Assembly (NCBI RefSeq): GCF_900176465.1
Contig: NZ_FWXR01000018.1
Span: 33,321 to 97,320, forward strand
Length of the DNA: 64,000 nucleotides
Direction of reading: 5' to 3'
DNA from: Fulvimarina manganoxydans
Lineage (GTDB): Bacteria > Pseudomonadota > Alphaproteobacteria > Rhizobiales > Rhizobiaceae
Part shown: positions 55,376 through 63,849 of the stretch, in pieces
Layout: each line of letters opens with the position of its first letter
How positions within the stretch are numbered: position 1 is the stretch's first letter
The notes under the pieces: generated by a model
The model's input: only the letters and a program-made list of their open reading frames with translations
Database searches by the model: none
Told to the model about the DNA's origin: nothing
Program-made: the position numbers and the translations under genes

Positions 55376-56386
55376 ATGCCTCTTTCCCTCGCGGTTCTCG
55401 GCGCCGGTCGCATCGGCAAGGTTCATGCCGACGCGATCGCCGCGACGCCGGGCGCGCGGCTCGTCGCCGTGGCGGATGCCTTCGAGGCCTCCGCCAACGC
55501 CCTTGCCGAGGCCCATGGCGCGCGCGTCTCGACTATCGACGAGATCCTCGCCGCCTCCGATGTGGACGCCGTGGCGATCTGCACCCCGACCGATACCCAT
55601 GCCGATCTCATCGAGCGCTTCGCGCGGGCCGGCAAGCCGATCTTCTGCGAAAAGCCGATCGACCTGTCGCTCGAGCGCGTCCGCCAGTGCCTTTCGGTCG
55701 TCGATGAAACCGCCACGCCCCTGATGATCGGCTTCAACCGCCGCTTTGATCCCCATTTCGCCGCCTTGAAGCGGGCGATCGACGAGGGGCGCGTCGGCTC
55801 CGTCGAACAGGTGGTGCTGACGAGCCGCGACCCCGGCCTACCCCATCTGGACTATCTTCCCCGCTCAGGCGGCCTCTTTCGCGACATGACGATCCACGAC
55901 TTCGACATGGCGCGCTTTCTTTTGGGCGAAGAGATCGAGAGCGTCGTCGCCACGGCGTCGGTGATGGTGGACCCAAAGGTCGGCGAACTCGGCGATGTGG
56001 ATACGGCGACCATCCTGATGCGCACGCCGAGCGGGCGTCAGGCGGTCATCATCAATTCGCGCCGAGCGACCTATGGCTATGACCAGCGCATCGAGGTTCA
56101 CGGATCGGGCGGCATGGTCAGCGCCGAGAACCAGCACGAGGCCTCGGTGACCATCGCGACAGGCGACGGCTATACCCGCCCGCCCTTGCAGAACTTCTTC
56201 ATGACCCGTTATGCGGCCGCCTACCGGGCCGAAATCGGCGCCTTCCTGAAGGCTCTCTCCGAAGGCATCGCGATGTCGCCCTCCGGCGATGACGGTCTCG
56301 CGGCGCTGGCCCTGGCCGAAGCGGCGACGCGTTCGGTCGCGGAAAAGAGGCCCATCGACCCGCGCTCGATGGGCAAGGGGGCTTGA
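55376..56386 (+). CDS. iolG: Inositol 2-dehydrogenase
   Basis: This 336-aa enzyme oxidises myo-inositol to 2-keto-myo-inositol (scyllo-inosose) with NAD+. It has GAGRIGKVHA near the N-terminus, catalytic Lys at residue 93 in FCEKPIDLS, and Asp170 and His174 in FRDMTIHDFDM. GGTFRDMTIHDFDM-type motifs and RRFDPHF are typical of IolG. GGGAG precedes the ATG at 55376; an earlier in-frame start at 55361 lacks such a site. Both flanks support a role in this cluster. Confidence 0.92.
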   Translation: MPLSLAVLGAGRIGKVHADAIAATPGARLVAVADAFEASANALAEAHGARVSTIDEILAASDVDAVAICTPTDTHADLIERFARAGKPIFCEKPIDLSLERVRQCLSVVDETATPLMIGFNRRFDPHFAALKRAIDEGRVGSVEQVVLTSRDPGLPHLDYLPRSGGLFRDMTIHDFDMARFLLGEEIESVVATASVMVDPKVGELGDVDTATILMRTPSGRQAVIINSRRATYGYDQRIEVHGSGGMVSAENQHEASVTIATGDGYTRPPLQNFFMTRYAAAYRAEIGAFLKALSEGIAMSPSGDDGLAALALAEAATRSVAEKRPIDPRSMGKGA

Positions 56387-56692
56387 GGGCCGTTTTGGGG
56401 ATAGACATACGACATTCACACATCATGCGAAGAGCCTGTATCGCAGGGGATCGCGATCGATCATGGTCGTGACAATGACCTTGGCGATTTGTCTCAGCAG
56501 CCGGCAGCAAGAGCCGACGACTTCTCCCCCTGGGGGAGAAGCCGCAGCGTCCATGCCCGGCCCTGACCCGTTCTCCAAAAGATTGCGGATGAGAGTCGGT
56601 GCGCCGAATGCGCGGAACATAGCGCAATCGTCTTGTGCGCATGCGCGATAGAGGCTAGGGCGTTTAGGATACAATCCTGTCCGGTCGCCGCC
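56387..56692. other. 306-bp intergenic region before the recombinase gene
   Basis: No gene. It holds repeat family 2 copy E (56466-56541), a palindrome GCGCATGCGC near 56637, and AGGAT-ACA-ATCCT at 56666-56678, 14 bases before the recombinase ATG, which could be its operator or part of a recombination site. Confidence 0.55.
56466..56541. repeat. Mosaic intergenic repeat family 2, copy E
   Basis: This copy aligns with 51664-51735 through CAGCCGGCAGCAAG and GACGACTTCTCCCCC, ending in the palindrome CTTCTCCCCCTGGGGGAGAAG (centre 56521-56541). Just before it, GATCGATCATGGTCGTGAC resembles segments near 21525 and 58097. Confidence 0.75.
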
Positions 56693-57349
56693 ATGTCCCG
56701 CCTCTTCGCCTATGCCCGCGTCTCGACCATCGAGCAGACGACCGACAACCAGCTCGGCGAGATTCGGGCGGCCGGCTTTCAGGTTCAGCCGCGCCGGATC
56801 GTGACGGAGACGATCTCCGGCTCGATTCCGGCTTCCGAGCGTCCAGGCTTCACGAGACTGATCGACCGGCTGGAGGACGGGGATATTCTCGTCGTCACCA
56901 AGCTCGACCGGCTCGGGCGCAACGCGATGGATGTGCGCAAGACGGTCGATCAGCTCGCCGAGCTCGGCATCAAGGTCCATTGTCTGGCGCTTGGCGGTGT
57001 CGATCTGACGAGCGCGGCGGGTCGCATGACCATGGGCGTCATCAATGCGGTGGCCGAATTCGAGCGTGATCTTCTGATCGAGCGCACCCAGGCCGGGCTC
57101 GAACGGGCGAAGGCCGAGGGAAAGACGCTCGGCCGTCCGCCGCGTCTGACGCCGAACCAGAGACAGGCGGTCGTCGCCAAACTCGCCGAAGGCGCCTCGA
57201 TCTCGCGCCTCGCGCGCGATTACGGGGTCTCCCGGCTGACCATCACCCGGGCCCGGGACAAGATGAAGGACGCCGCGACATCGTCCGACGAAAGCGCCGA
57301 CCGGGCGCGCGAGGCCAGCTCCGAGAGAGCCGATGCCGATCCGTCGTGA
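56693..57349 (+). CDS. Serine recombinase (resolvase/invertase family)
   Basis: This protein of about 218 aa has the catalytic Ser in [15 protein letters not shown] near residue 12, the Arg-containing [29 protein letters not shown], and a C-terminal helix-turn-helix in [21 protein letters not shown] (core [15 protein letters not shown]). It is a small resolvase/invertase that should cut and rejoin short crossover sites. No transposase accompanies it. An HNH gene starts within its last codons. Mosaic repeats flank the locus. Confidence 0.92.
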   Translation: MSRLFAYARVSTIEQTTDNQLGEIRAAGFQVQPRRIVTETISGSIPASERPGFTRLIDRLEDGDILVVTKLDRLGRNAMDVRKTVDQLAELGIKVHCLALGGVDLTSAAGRMTMGVINAVAEFERDLLIERTQAGLERAKAEGKTLGRPPRLTPNQRQAVVAKLAEGASISRLARDYGVSRLTITRARDKMKDAATSSDESADRAREASSERADADPS

Positions 57350-57776
57350 AAATCGGCACTTCTACCCGATCGACTGGCGCGAACTCTCCGCCGCGATCCG
57401 CTTCGGCCGGGCCAAGGGCCGATGCGAGCATTGCGGTCGGCCCCATAACAAGATCGTCTATCATCTCGGCGACGGACGCTGGTTCGACGATGAGGCCGAG
57501 CGTTGGCGGGACGGGCGCGGGCGGCTGATCCGCAAAGCCGCGCTGCCCGATCCCCGGTCGGATCAATCGGACCTGACGGTCACGACCACCCTGGTGCGCA
57601 TCGCCTGCGCCCATCTCGACCAGGACACGTCCAACAACGACGACAACAATCTCGCCGCCCTCTGCCAGCGCTGCCATCTCGATCACGATCGCCCATGGAA
57701 CCTCGAAAAGCGCCGCCTGACCGTTCTGCTGCGCCGCGCCCTCGGCGATCTCTTCAACGGGCCCTATCGCCGATAG
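57333..57776 (+). CDS. HNH-endonuclease-fold protein
   Basis: This 147-aa protein has a zinc knuckle (CEHCGRPH), then [26 protein letters not shown], of which the core [10 protein letters not shown] and CQRCHLDHD match an HNH domain: catalytic His, central Asn, final His, with Cys pairs for zinc. It overlaps the recombinase by 17 bases, in a different frame, with GAGAGAG upstream. DNA cleavage or nicking is expected from the family; its target and relation to the recombinase are unknown. Confidence 0.85.
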   Translation: MPIRRENRHFYPIDWRELSAAIRFGRAKGRCEHCGRPHNKIVYHLGDGRWFDDEAERWRDGRGRLIRKAALPDPRSDQSDLTVTTTLVRIACAHLDQDTSNNDDNNLAALCQRCHLDHDRPWNLEKRRLTVLLRRALGDLFNGPYRR

Positions 57777-57941
57777 CTCCACGCTTTGGACAAGCGCGGG
57801 GCGGGTGGGCACGCTTAGCCGCTCTCCTGCACGAATGAATTCGGCCTTGGAGCGAAATGCGATGAATCGGAACCAGAGCGCATGACGGTTTCTTCGGACG
57901 GCGTTGAGCGAGTGCTAGGCATTCGCAATTCAGACTCTCGC

Positions 57942-58055
57942 TTCCATCGCGTTCGTCATGCTCGGGCCTGTCCCGAGCATCCAGTGCGCCGATGAAGCCG
58001 CTTCTTTTTCAGGCGTTTCTGGATTCTCGGCACGGTGGCCGAGAATGACGAAGCG
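57942..58055 (+). repeat. Dispersed palindromic repeat, copy B
   Basis: This copy aligns with the reverse complement of 21289-21400 over its full length and with the ends of 37432-37536. The sides are CGTTCGTCATGCTCGGG and TCTCGG...CCGAGAATGACG, giving inverted ends. Confidence 0.8.
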
Positions 58056-58169
58056 TCGAGGGTAGCGGCTTTACGATCAAGTCGCCCCGAGCGCTCGATC
58101 ATAGTGTCGTGCGCTCTGAATCAGAACCGCGATTTCACTCCAAGTCTTTGTTTTGCCGCATGACGTGAT

Positions 58170-58193
58170 CCGAAAAATCATGCCACTTTTCGG
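58170..58193 (-). terminator. Hairpin after the YeiH-type exporter gene
   Basis: CCGAAAA and TTTTCGG form a seven-pair stem located 10 bases beyond the exporter stop on the minus strand. The pattern resembles common Hyphomicrobiales CCGAAAA intergenic hairpins and can act as a terminator. Confidence 0.5.
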
Positions 58194-58202
58194 CAGTATG
58201 CT

Positions 58203-59213
58203 TTATCCCGCAAGCCCGATCTCGACGGCGGTGATGGCGAGGATCAGGAGAACGAGGGTCTCCGTGACGACCATCGCCACATGGCGCCAGCCGAGCTGCA
58301 GCATGTCCTTCATATTGGTCCGCACGCCGAGCGCCGAGATGGCGATGACGAGGAGCCAGCCCGACAGATCGACCGCGACGCCTGCGACACTCGCGGGAAG
58401 CCAGCCGAGGCTGTTGATGGCGGTCAGCACCGCGAAGCCGATGACGAAGGACGGCAGGCGGACCGATTTGGTGTCGCTCCGCTTCTGGCCTGCGAGAGCC
58501 AGGACGATGATGATGAGAACCACCGGCAGCATGGCGACGCGCAGGAGCTTGATGATGGTCGCCACATCGCCGACATCGGTCGAGATCGAATAGCCCGCGC
58601 CCACCACTTGCGCGACGTCGTGGATCGTCGCGCCGACCAGGAAGCCGCTCTGGCTGGAGCTGAGCCCCAACACCGTGAACAGGATCGGATAGAGGATCAT
58701 CGCGATCGTCGAGAGCGTGGTGACCGAGACGACCGTGAAGAGAAGATTGCGCTCGGTCTTGTCGTTGTGGGGAATGACGGAGGCGATGGCGAGGGCGGCC
58801 GAGGCGCCGCAGATCGCGACGGAGCCGCCGGTCAGAAGCGAAAAGCGCCATTGCTTGTCGAAGATGCGCCCGCAGACGAAGCCGGTGGCGATCGTCAGGG
58901 CGATGAGGCCGATCACCGTGGCGAAGGTCGAGACGCCGAGCGAGGCGATGTCGCCCGTCGTGATGCGCGCGCCCAGAAGCACGATGCCGAAGCGAAGCAG
59001 GCTCTTGGAGGAAAATTCGAGGCCCGGCTTGAAGCGCGGGTCGACGGCCAGGAAGTTGAAGGCCATGCCGATCAGAAGCGCGAACAGCATGACCGGCGCC
59101 GCATAGTGATCGGCCACGAAGCGCGCCGCGGCGGCCACGACGAGGGCCAGGAGAACCCCGGGAAAAAGCGGCCAGTAGCGGTCCTTGAGGGCTGCGGGGG
59201 TCGGAGTCTGCAT
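58203..59213 (-). CDS. YeiH-family putative sulfate/sulfite exporter
   Basis: This protein of about 336 aa belongs to the PSE (YeiH) family, with about ten membrane segments. It has GIVLLGARITTGDIASLG near residue 75, LTGGSVAICGASAALAIASV (core GGSVAICGASAALA), GATIHDVAQVVGAGY and LGVRTNMKDMLQLGW. The ATG at 59213 is the first with homology; longer versions are spurious. Family members SuyZ and CuyZ accompany sulfonate-degrading enzymes, and the sulfolactate genes lie just across the regulator here. It probably exports sulfite or sulfate released from the sulfonate. Confidence 0.88.
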   Translation of the reverse strand: MQTPTPAALKDRYWPLFPGVLLALVVAAAARFVADHYAAPVMLFALLIGMAFNFLAVDPRFKPGLEFSSKSLLRFGIVLLGARITTGDIASLGVSTFATVIGLIALTIATGFVCGRIFDKQWRFSLLTGGSVAICGASAALAIASVIPHNDKTERNLLFTVVSVTTLSTIAMILYPILFTVLGLSSSQSGFLVGATIHDVAQVVGAGYSISTDVGDVATIIKLLRVAMLPVVLIIIVLALAGQKRSDTKSVRLPSFVIGFAVLTAINSLGWLPASVAGVAVDLSGWLLVIAISALGVRTNMKDMLQLGWRHVAMVVTETLVLLILAITAVEIGLAG

Positions 59214-59299
59214 GAGCTGGCCTTCGTGTTCTCGCCCGTTCTTTGCGGGCATGCGGGAAACCGGTCCGGGTGTCTTGGAACCGGCGCGCGTGCGGCGTC

Positions 59300-60028
59300 C
59301 TAAAGATCGGCGCCGTAGTGGAAATCCTCGGTCAGGCAGGTGGAGAGGCGATGCTCGACCGGCGTGTCGTCGAGCGCCAAGGCGAGGCGCTCCACCTGGA
59401 GGACGGGATCGCCGAGCGAGCAGCCGAGATGCGTGGCGACATGATCGCTCGCGAGCTTTGCCTTCAGCTTCTCGGCGGCCCGACCGATGGTAATGCCGTA
59501 ATGCTCTGAATAGAGCGCATAGACATTGTTCGGGATCGTCTCCATCGCGCCGAGGGTCTCGAACCGGGCCACGGGCAGGGTGACGCGCTCCACGATGACC
59601 GGCTTCTCGCCCAGCCGTCTCACCCGGTCGATCCACCAGACGTCGTCTTTCGGCGAGAGCTTCAGCTGGTCCCGAATCAGGGCGCAAGCGCGCGAGCGCC
59701 CGCGCCCGATCACCTCGCTCCGGGGAAAGAGGCGTGTGCCGTCATCGGCGACGAGGCGGAAGAACTTGAAGAGAATGCGGCTCTCTTCGGGGATGGCGAC
59801 GAAGGTGCCGCGCCCCTGCCGGCGCACGAGAAGATGCTCGGCGGTCATGGCGTCGAGGGCCTTGCGCACGGTGCCCTGGCTGACGCCGAGCTCCTTGGCG
59901 ATCTGGAATTCGCTCGGCAGCATCATGCCGGGCGTCCACTCGCCCGAGATCAGCCGCTGCACCAGCCGGGCCCGCACCTGGGCATAGAGCGGTCTGAACG
60001 CCAATCCTTCCGATCCGCTCTCGCTCAT
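59300..60028 (-). CDS. GntR/HutC-family transcriptional regulator
   Basis: This protein of about 242 aa has a GntR helix-turn-helix, ELGVSQGTVRKALDAMTAEHLL (core LGVSQGTVRKALDAM), and a C-terminal UTRA ligand domain with VIGRGRSRACALIRDQL and VERVTLPVARFETLG. The ATG at 60028 (MSESGSEGL) gives the normal family length; earlier in-frame starts at 60103 and 60202 run through the suyA promoter. It is divergent from suyA and probably represses the sulfolactate operon, with sulfolactate or a relative as inducer. Confidence 0.88.
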   Translation of the reverse strand: MSESGSEGLAFRPLYAQVRARLVQRLISGEWTPGMMLPSEFQIAKELGVSQGTVRKALDAMTAEHLLVRRQGRGTFVAIPEESRILFKFFRLVADDGTRLFPRSEVIGRGRSRACALIRDQLKLSPKDDVWWIDRVRRLGEKPVIVERVTLPVARFETLGAMETIPNNVYALYSEHYGITIGRAAEKLKAKLASDHVATHLGCSLGDPVLQVERLALALDDTPVEHRLSTCLTEDFHYGADL

Positions 60029-60110
60029 CTCGCCGCCGTCTCCATCGCCAATGTCAAATTCTGCCGCTGGCCGCTCGCGATAAAGCGACCGCTTCGGTTC
60101 CATACCACCC

Positions 60111-60152
60111 TTGACACCCGTTCGAAAACATATTTTATGTCTTATACAAGAC
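60111..60152 (+). promoter_or_regulatory. suyA promoter and GntR-type operator
   Basis: TTGACA (60111-60116) is a perfect -35 hexamer; TTTTAT 16 bases further on may be the -10. The palindrome GTCTT-ATAC-AAGAC at 60139-60152 directly follows, a form expected for HutC-subfamily GntR repressors. Binding there would block transcription of suyAB. Confidence 0.6.
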
Positions 60153-60279
60153 TTGAGCGAATGCAAAGCCCCAGATCCTCGCGTCGGTCGCCCTCGCATC
60201 AATCAGCGAAAGCGAGGTGCGAGGGGCGGCGTCAGGTCGAGCGAATTGTCATCCGATACCGAAAAAGGGAGAAGACCCG

Positions 60280-60570
60280 ATGAGCAGTCATCCGCAGCTA
60301 TTGGTCCACGATCACAAGGACAATGTCGGCGTGGTCGTCGTCGAGGGCCTGAAGGCGGGCACAGACATGCTCTGCGTCGTCACCCACGACAATTCCTCGT
60401 TCCGCCTGACGGCCAATGACGACGTTCCGATCGGCCACAAGATCGCGCTCAGCGATGTGTCCTCGGGCGACACGGCGGTGAAATACGGCGAGGACATCGG
60501 GCGCTTCAAGGCCGATGTGAAGAAGGGCAGCCACGTCCATGTCCACAATCTGAAGACCAATCGCTGGTGA
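60280..60570 (+). CDS. suyA: (2R)-Sulfolactate sulfo-lyase subunit alpha
   Basis: This small protein of about 96 aa matches the UxaA N-terminal/SAF domain. It contains GVVVVEGLKAGTDMLCVV and IGHKIALSDVSSGDTAVKYGE (cores GVVVVEGLKAG and IGHKIALSDV). With the next gene it forms the two-subunit enzyme that cleaves (R)-sulfolactate to pyruvate and sulfite. GGGAG lies before the ATG at 60280. The assignment rests on the SuyA/SuyB split and neighbouring slcC-comC genes; altronate-type enzymes are the alternative. Confidence 0.85.
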   Translation: MSSHPQLLVHDHKDNVGVVVVEGLKAGTDMLCVVTHDNSSFRLTANDDVPIGHKIALSDVSSGDTAVKYGEDIGRFKADVKKGSHVHVHNLKTNRW

Positions 60571-60655
60571 GACGATGTGAGGACGCGCCGGCGCCGATCG
60601 CCCCGCGCGGCTCATCGCTTTCCCGCTCCCGTCTCACCTTGAAAAGAGCTTGACC

Positions 60656-61834
60656 ATGCCGATCAATACCAACCGCAAATTCCAGGGCTATCGCCGCGAG
60701 AATGGCCGCGTGGGTGTGCGCAACCACGTCGTCATCCTGCCGGTCGACGACATTTCCAACGCCGCTTGCGAAGCCGTCGCCAACAACATCAAAGGCACGC
60801 TGGCCCTGCCGCATGCCTATGGCCGCCTGCAATTCGGCGCCGATCTCGACCTTCATTTCCGCACCATGATCGGCACCGGCTCCAATCCGAATGTCGCCGC
60901 CTGCATCGTGGTCGGCATCGAGCCGGGCTGGACCCAGAAGATCGCCGACGGCATCGCCGAGACCGGCAAGCCGGTCGCCGCCTTCTCGATCGAGCAGAAT
61001 GGCGATCTGAAGACGATCATGGACGTCTCGCGCAAGGCGAAGGAAATGGTCCAGTGGGCCACCGAGCTTCAGCGCACCGAATGCGACGTCTCCGAGCTCT
61101 GGGTCTCGACCAAATGCGGCGAGTCCGACACGACCACCGGCCTCGGCTCCTGCCCGACCGTCGGCAATATGTATGACAAGCTGATCCCCGAGGGCATTTA
61201 CGGCGTCTTCGGCGAGACCTCCGAGATCACCGGCGCCGAGCATATCTGCAAGGAGCGGGCGGTCGATGCGGAAGTCGGCGAGCGCTGGTACAAGATGTGG
61301 AAGGCCTATCAGGACGACGTCATCTTCGCCCATGCCACCAACGATCTGTCGGAATCCCAGCCGACCAAGGGCAATATCGAGGGTGGCCTTTCCACCATCG
61401 AGGAAAAGGCACTCGGCAATCTCGAAAAGATCGGGCGCGAGTGCAAGTTCATCGACATTCTCGAGCCTGCCGAAGCCCCGCAAAAGGGCAATGGCCTCTA
61501 TTTCATGGACACCTCCTCGGCAGCGGCCGAATGCGTGACCCTGATGGCGGCTGCCGGCTATGTGATCCACACCTTCCCGACCGGCCAGGGCAATGTCATC
61601 GGCAATCCGATTGTGCCGGTGGTGAAGATCACCGCCAATCCGCGCACGGTCCGCACCATGTCGGAGCATGTGGATGTGGATGTCTCCGGCATTCTGCGCC
61701 GCGACATGACGATCGATCAGGCGGGCGACGCGCTGATCGAGAACATTATGCGCACCGCCAATGGCCGCATGACGGCGGCCGAAGCCCTTGGCCACCGCGA
61801 ATTCGTGATGACCAAGCTCTATCGCAGCGCCTGA
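60656..61834 (+). CDS. suyB: (2R)-Sulfolactate sulfo-lyase subunit beta
   Basis: This protein of about 392 aa matches the UxaA-family C-terminal (GalD/altronate dehydratase-like) domain, which holds the metal site. It has [21 protein letters not shown] (core [13 protein letters not shown]), [31 protein letters not shown] and the later [19 protein letters not shown]. The ATG at 60656 is used rather than TTG at 60650. Partner of the preceding SuyA-like subunit. An intrinsic terminator follows before slcC. Confidence 0.9.
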   Translation: MPINTNRKFQGYRRENGRVGVRNHVVILPVDDISNAACEAVANNIKGTLALPHAYGRLQFGADLDLHFRTMIGTGSNPNVAACIVVGIEPGWTQKIADGIAETGKPVAAFSIEQNGDLKTIMDVSRKAKEMVQWATELQRTECDVSELWVSTKCGESDTTTGLGSCPTVGNMYDKLIPEGIYGVFGETSEITGAEHICKERAVDAEVGERWYKMWKAYQDDVIFAHATNDLSESQPTKGNIEGGLSTIEEKALGNLEKIGRECKFIDILEPAEAPQKGNGLYFMDTSSAAAECVTLMAAAGYVIHTFPTGQGNVIGNPIVPVVKITANPRTVRTMSEHVDVDVSGILRRDMTIDQAGDALIENIMRTANGRMTAAEALGHREFVMTKLYRSA

Positions 61835-61858
61835 TCGGCCGCGATCTGCCTGTTTCGA

Positions 61859-61889
61859 GGTCGGCCGCCCCATCGGCGGCCGGCCTTTT
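61859..61889 (+). terminator. Intrinsic terminator between suyB and slcC
   Basis: GGTCGGCCGCC and GGCGGCCGGCC pair around CCATC with one wobble pair, then TTTT. It is 25 bases after suyB. It may lower transcription into slcC-comC rather than stop it completely. Confidence 0.75.
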
Positions 61890-61921
61890 CGTTCACCGAG
61901 TGCCTGATAGAAGAGGGTGAG

Positions 61922-62857
61922 ATGCCTGAGATCGTGATTTCCGAATTCATGGACGAGGCGGCGGTGGACCGGCTTCGCGAGCGCCATGACATTCTCTACG
62001 ATCCGGATCTCGTTGATCAGCCTGACGCTTTGCGCGAGGCGCTGAAGACGGCAAAAGCGCTCATCGTGCGCAACCGCACAAAGGTCTCGAAAGAGCTCCT
62101 GGCCGATCTGTCCTCGCTCGCCTGTGTCGGACGGCTCGGTGTCGGCCTCGACAATATCGACCTCGACGCCTGCAAGACCAAGGCCATCACCGTCTATCCC
62201 GCGACCGGCGCCAATGACGTCGCGGTCGCCGAATATGTGGTCACGGCGGCGCTGACGCTTCTGCGAGGCGCATACAACCGAAGCCCCGACATTGCGGCGG
62301 GGCGCTGGCCACGCATGGAGATGATGGGCGGTGAGATCGCCGGCAAACGCCTGGGGCTGATCGGCTATGGCGCGATCGCCCGCAAGGTCGCGGCGCGCGC
62401 GCAAAGCTTTGGCTGCGAGATCGCCGCCTTCGATCCGTTTCTGCCCGAAGGCGATGCCGCCTGGCAGAGCGCCGAGCGCCTCGATCTTCAGGCCTTGCTT
62501 CGGACCTCGGACGTGATCAGCCTGCATGTGCCGCTCACCGAGACGACGCGCCATCTGGTCGGCCGCGATGCGATGAAGGCGATGAAACCGAGCGCGATTC
62601 TGATCAACACGGCGCGGGGCGGGGTCGTCGACGAGGCGGCGCTCGTCGAGGCGCTTCGGGCTGGGCAATTGGGCGGCGCCGCGCTCGACGTCTTCGAGAG
62701 CGAGCCGCTCGACCGGGAAGCCGGCGCGCGCTTCGAAGGGGTTCCCAATCTGATCCTGACGCCGCATATCGCCGGCGTTACGAAAGAGGCGAATGTCCGC
62801 GTGAGCTCTGTCACGGCGGACAACGTCCTCAACCATCTTGCGAGCCTGTCCCAATGA
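61922..62857 (+). CDS. slcC: (S)-Sulfolactate dehydrogenase-like 2-hydroxyacid dehydrogenase
   Basis: This 311-aa NAD-dependent D-isomer-specific 2-hydroxyacid dehydrogenase has GVGLDNIDLDAC, the Rossmann GLIGYGAIARKVAARAQ, the catalytic Arg in INTARGGVVDEAAL, a Glu in DVFESEPL and the His in LILTPHIAGVTKEA. With SuyAB and ComC it matches SlcC, which oxidises (S)-sulfolactate to sulfopyruvate. The following comC overlaps its stop by ATGA, so the two are coupled. The substrate is inferred from neighbours. Confidence 0.87.
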   Translation: MPEIVISEFMDEAAVDRLRERHDILYDPDLVDQPDALREALKTAKALIVRNRTKVSKELLADLSSLACVGRLGVGLDNIDLDACKTKAITVYPATGANDVAVAEYVVTAALTLLRGAYNRSPDIAAGRWPRMEMMGGEIAGKRLGLIGYGAIARKVAARAQSFGCEIAAFDPFLPEGDAAWQSAERLDLQALLRTSDVISLHVPLTETTRHLVGRDAMKAMKPSAILINTARGGVVDEAALVEALRAGQLGGAALDVFESEPLDREAGARFEGVPNLILTPHIAGVTKEANVRVSSVTADNVLNHLASLSQ

Positions 62858-63849
62858 CCACCACACTGTCGATCGAAGACACCGAGCGCCTCGTCGCGAG
62901 CGCCCTTCAGCGCGCCGATGTCGGCCCCGCCCAGGCCGCCTCCGTCGCCTATGCGCTGGTCACCGCCGAAGCGGCGGGCCAGGGCGGTCATGGTCTGCGG
63001 CGCGTGCCGGCCTATAGCGGGCAGGCCAAGGTGAAGAAGGTCGATGGCCATGCGAGCCCCGTGATCGAGATGACGCGGGCAGCGACGATGCGCGTCGATG
63101 CCGCCGAGGGCTTTGCCTATCCTGCCTTCGATCTCGCCATCGAGCGGGCACCCGCGATCGTCGCCGAGACGGGCGTTCTGGCGATCGGGGTGCGAAATTC
63201 CCATCATGCCGGCGTTCTCGGCCTCACCGTCGAGCGCTTCGCCGAAAAGGGCCTTGTCGCCTTGATGATGGCCAATGCCCCCAGCGCCATGGCGGCCTGG
63301 GGCGGCACCAAGGGCGTCTTCGGCACCAATCCGATCGCCTTTGCGACGCCTCTGCCGGACGCCGATCCCGTCGTCATCGACCTCTCGCTCTCCAAGGTCG
63401 CGCGGGGCAAGGTGATGGCCGCCAAGCAGAAGGGTGCCGCCATTCCCGAAGGCTGGGCTCTCGACAAGGACGGCAATCCGACGACCGACGCCGACGCCGC
63501 GCTTGCCGGCACCATGGTTCCCGTCGCCGACGCCAAGGGCGCGGCTCTGGCGCTGATGGTGGAAATGCTGAGTGCGGGGCTGACGGGCTCGAATTTCGCC
63601 TATGAGGCCTCCTCGCTCTTCGACGACAAGGGCGCGCCGCCGCGCCTCGGCCAGTTCATCCTCGTCCTCGACCCGAAGGCCATCGGCGGCGCGAACGCAC
63701 TCCACCGCCTCGGCGACCTCGCCGCGATGATCGGCCACGAGCCCGGCGTGAGGCTTCCGGGCCGCCGAGGTCTCGAAGCCCGGCGCAAGGCGGCGGAGGC
63801 TGGGCTTGTCATCGAGGACGACGTGATGGCGATGATCGAGGCGGTGTGA
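62854..63849 (+). CDS. comC: (2R)-3-Sulfolactate dehydrogenase-like enzyme
   Basis: This 331-aa enzyme belongs to the malate/L-lactate dehydrogenase 2 family (Ldh2/ComC). It has TAEAAGQGGHGLRRVPAY, IGVRNSHHAGVLG, WGGTKGVFGTNPIAFATP (core GVFGTNPIAFATP) and VIDLSLSKVARGK. ComC reduces sulfopyruvate to (R)-sulfolactate, so together with SlcC it acts as a racemase for sulfolactate. Its start lies in the slcC stop. It is the last gene in the window. Confidence 0.9.
   Translation: MTTTLSIEDTERLVASALQRADVGPAQAASVAYALVTAEAAGQGGHGLRRVPAYSGQAKVKKVDGHASPVIEMTRAATMRVDAAEGFAYPAFDLAIERAPAIVAETGVLAIGVRNSHHAGVLGLTVERFAEKGLVALMMANAPSAMAAWGGTKGVFGTNPIAFATPLPDADPVVIDLSLSKVARGKVMAAKQKGAAIPEGWALDKDGNPTTDADAALAGTMVPVADAKGAALALMVEMLSAGLTGSNFAYEASSLFDDKGAPPRLGQFILVLDPKAIGGANALHRLGDLAAMIGHEPGVRLPGRRGLEARRKAAEAGLVIEDDVMAMIEAV

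Larger units (their letters stand above)
57777..58202. other. 426-bp intergenic region with repeats
   Basis: No gene seen. It contains repeat copy B (57942-58055), a CGCTCGATCATAGTGTCG segment related to those at 56456 and 21525, and a CCGAAAA/TTTTCGG stem at 58170-58193 just past the exporter stop. Confidence 0.6.

Noticed and set aside
60506..62866. 786-codon open frame on the minus strand
   Set aside because: It lies opposite suyB and slcC, whose plus-strand products have clear family motifs. The antisense product shows only the low-complexity composition expected from GC-rich codon bias.
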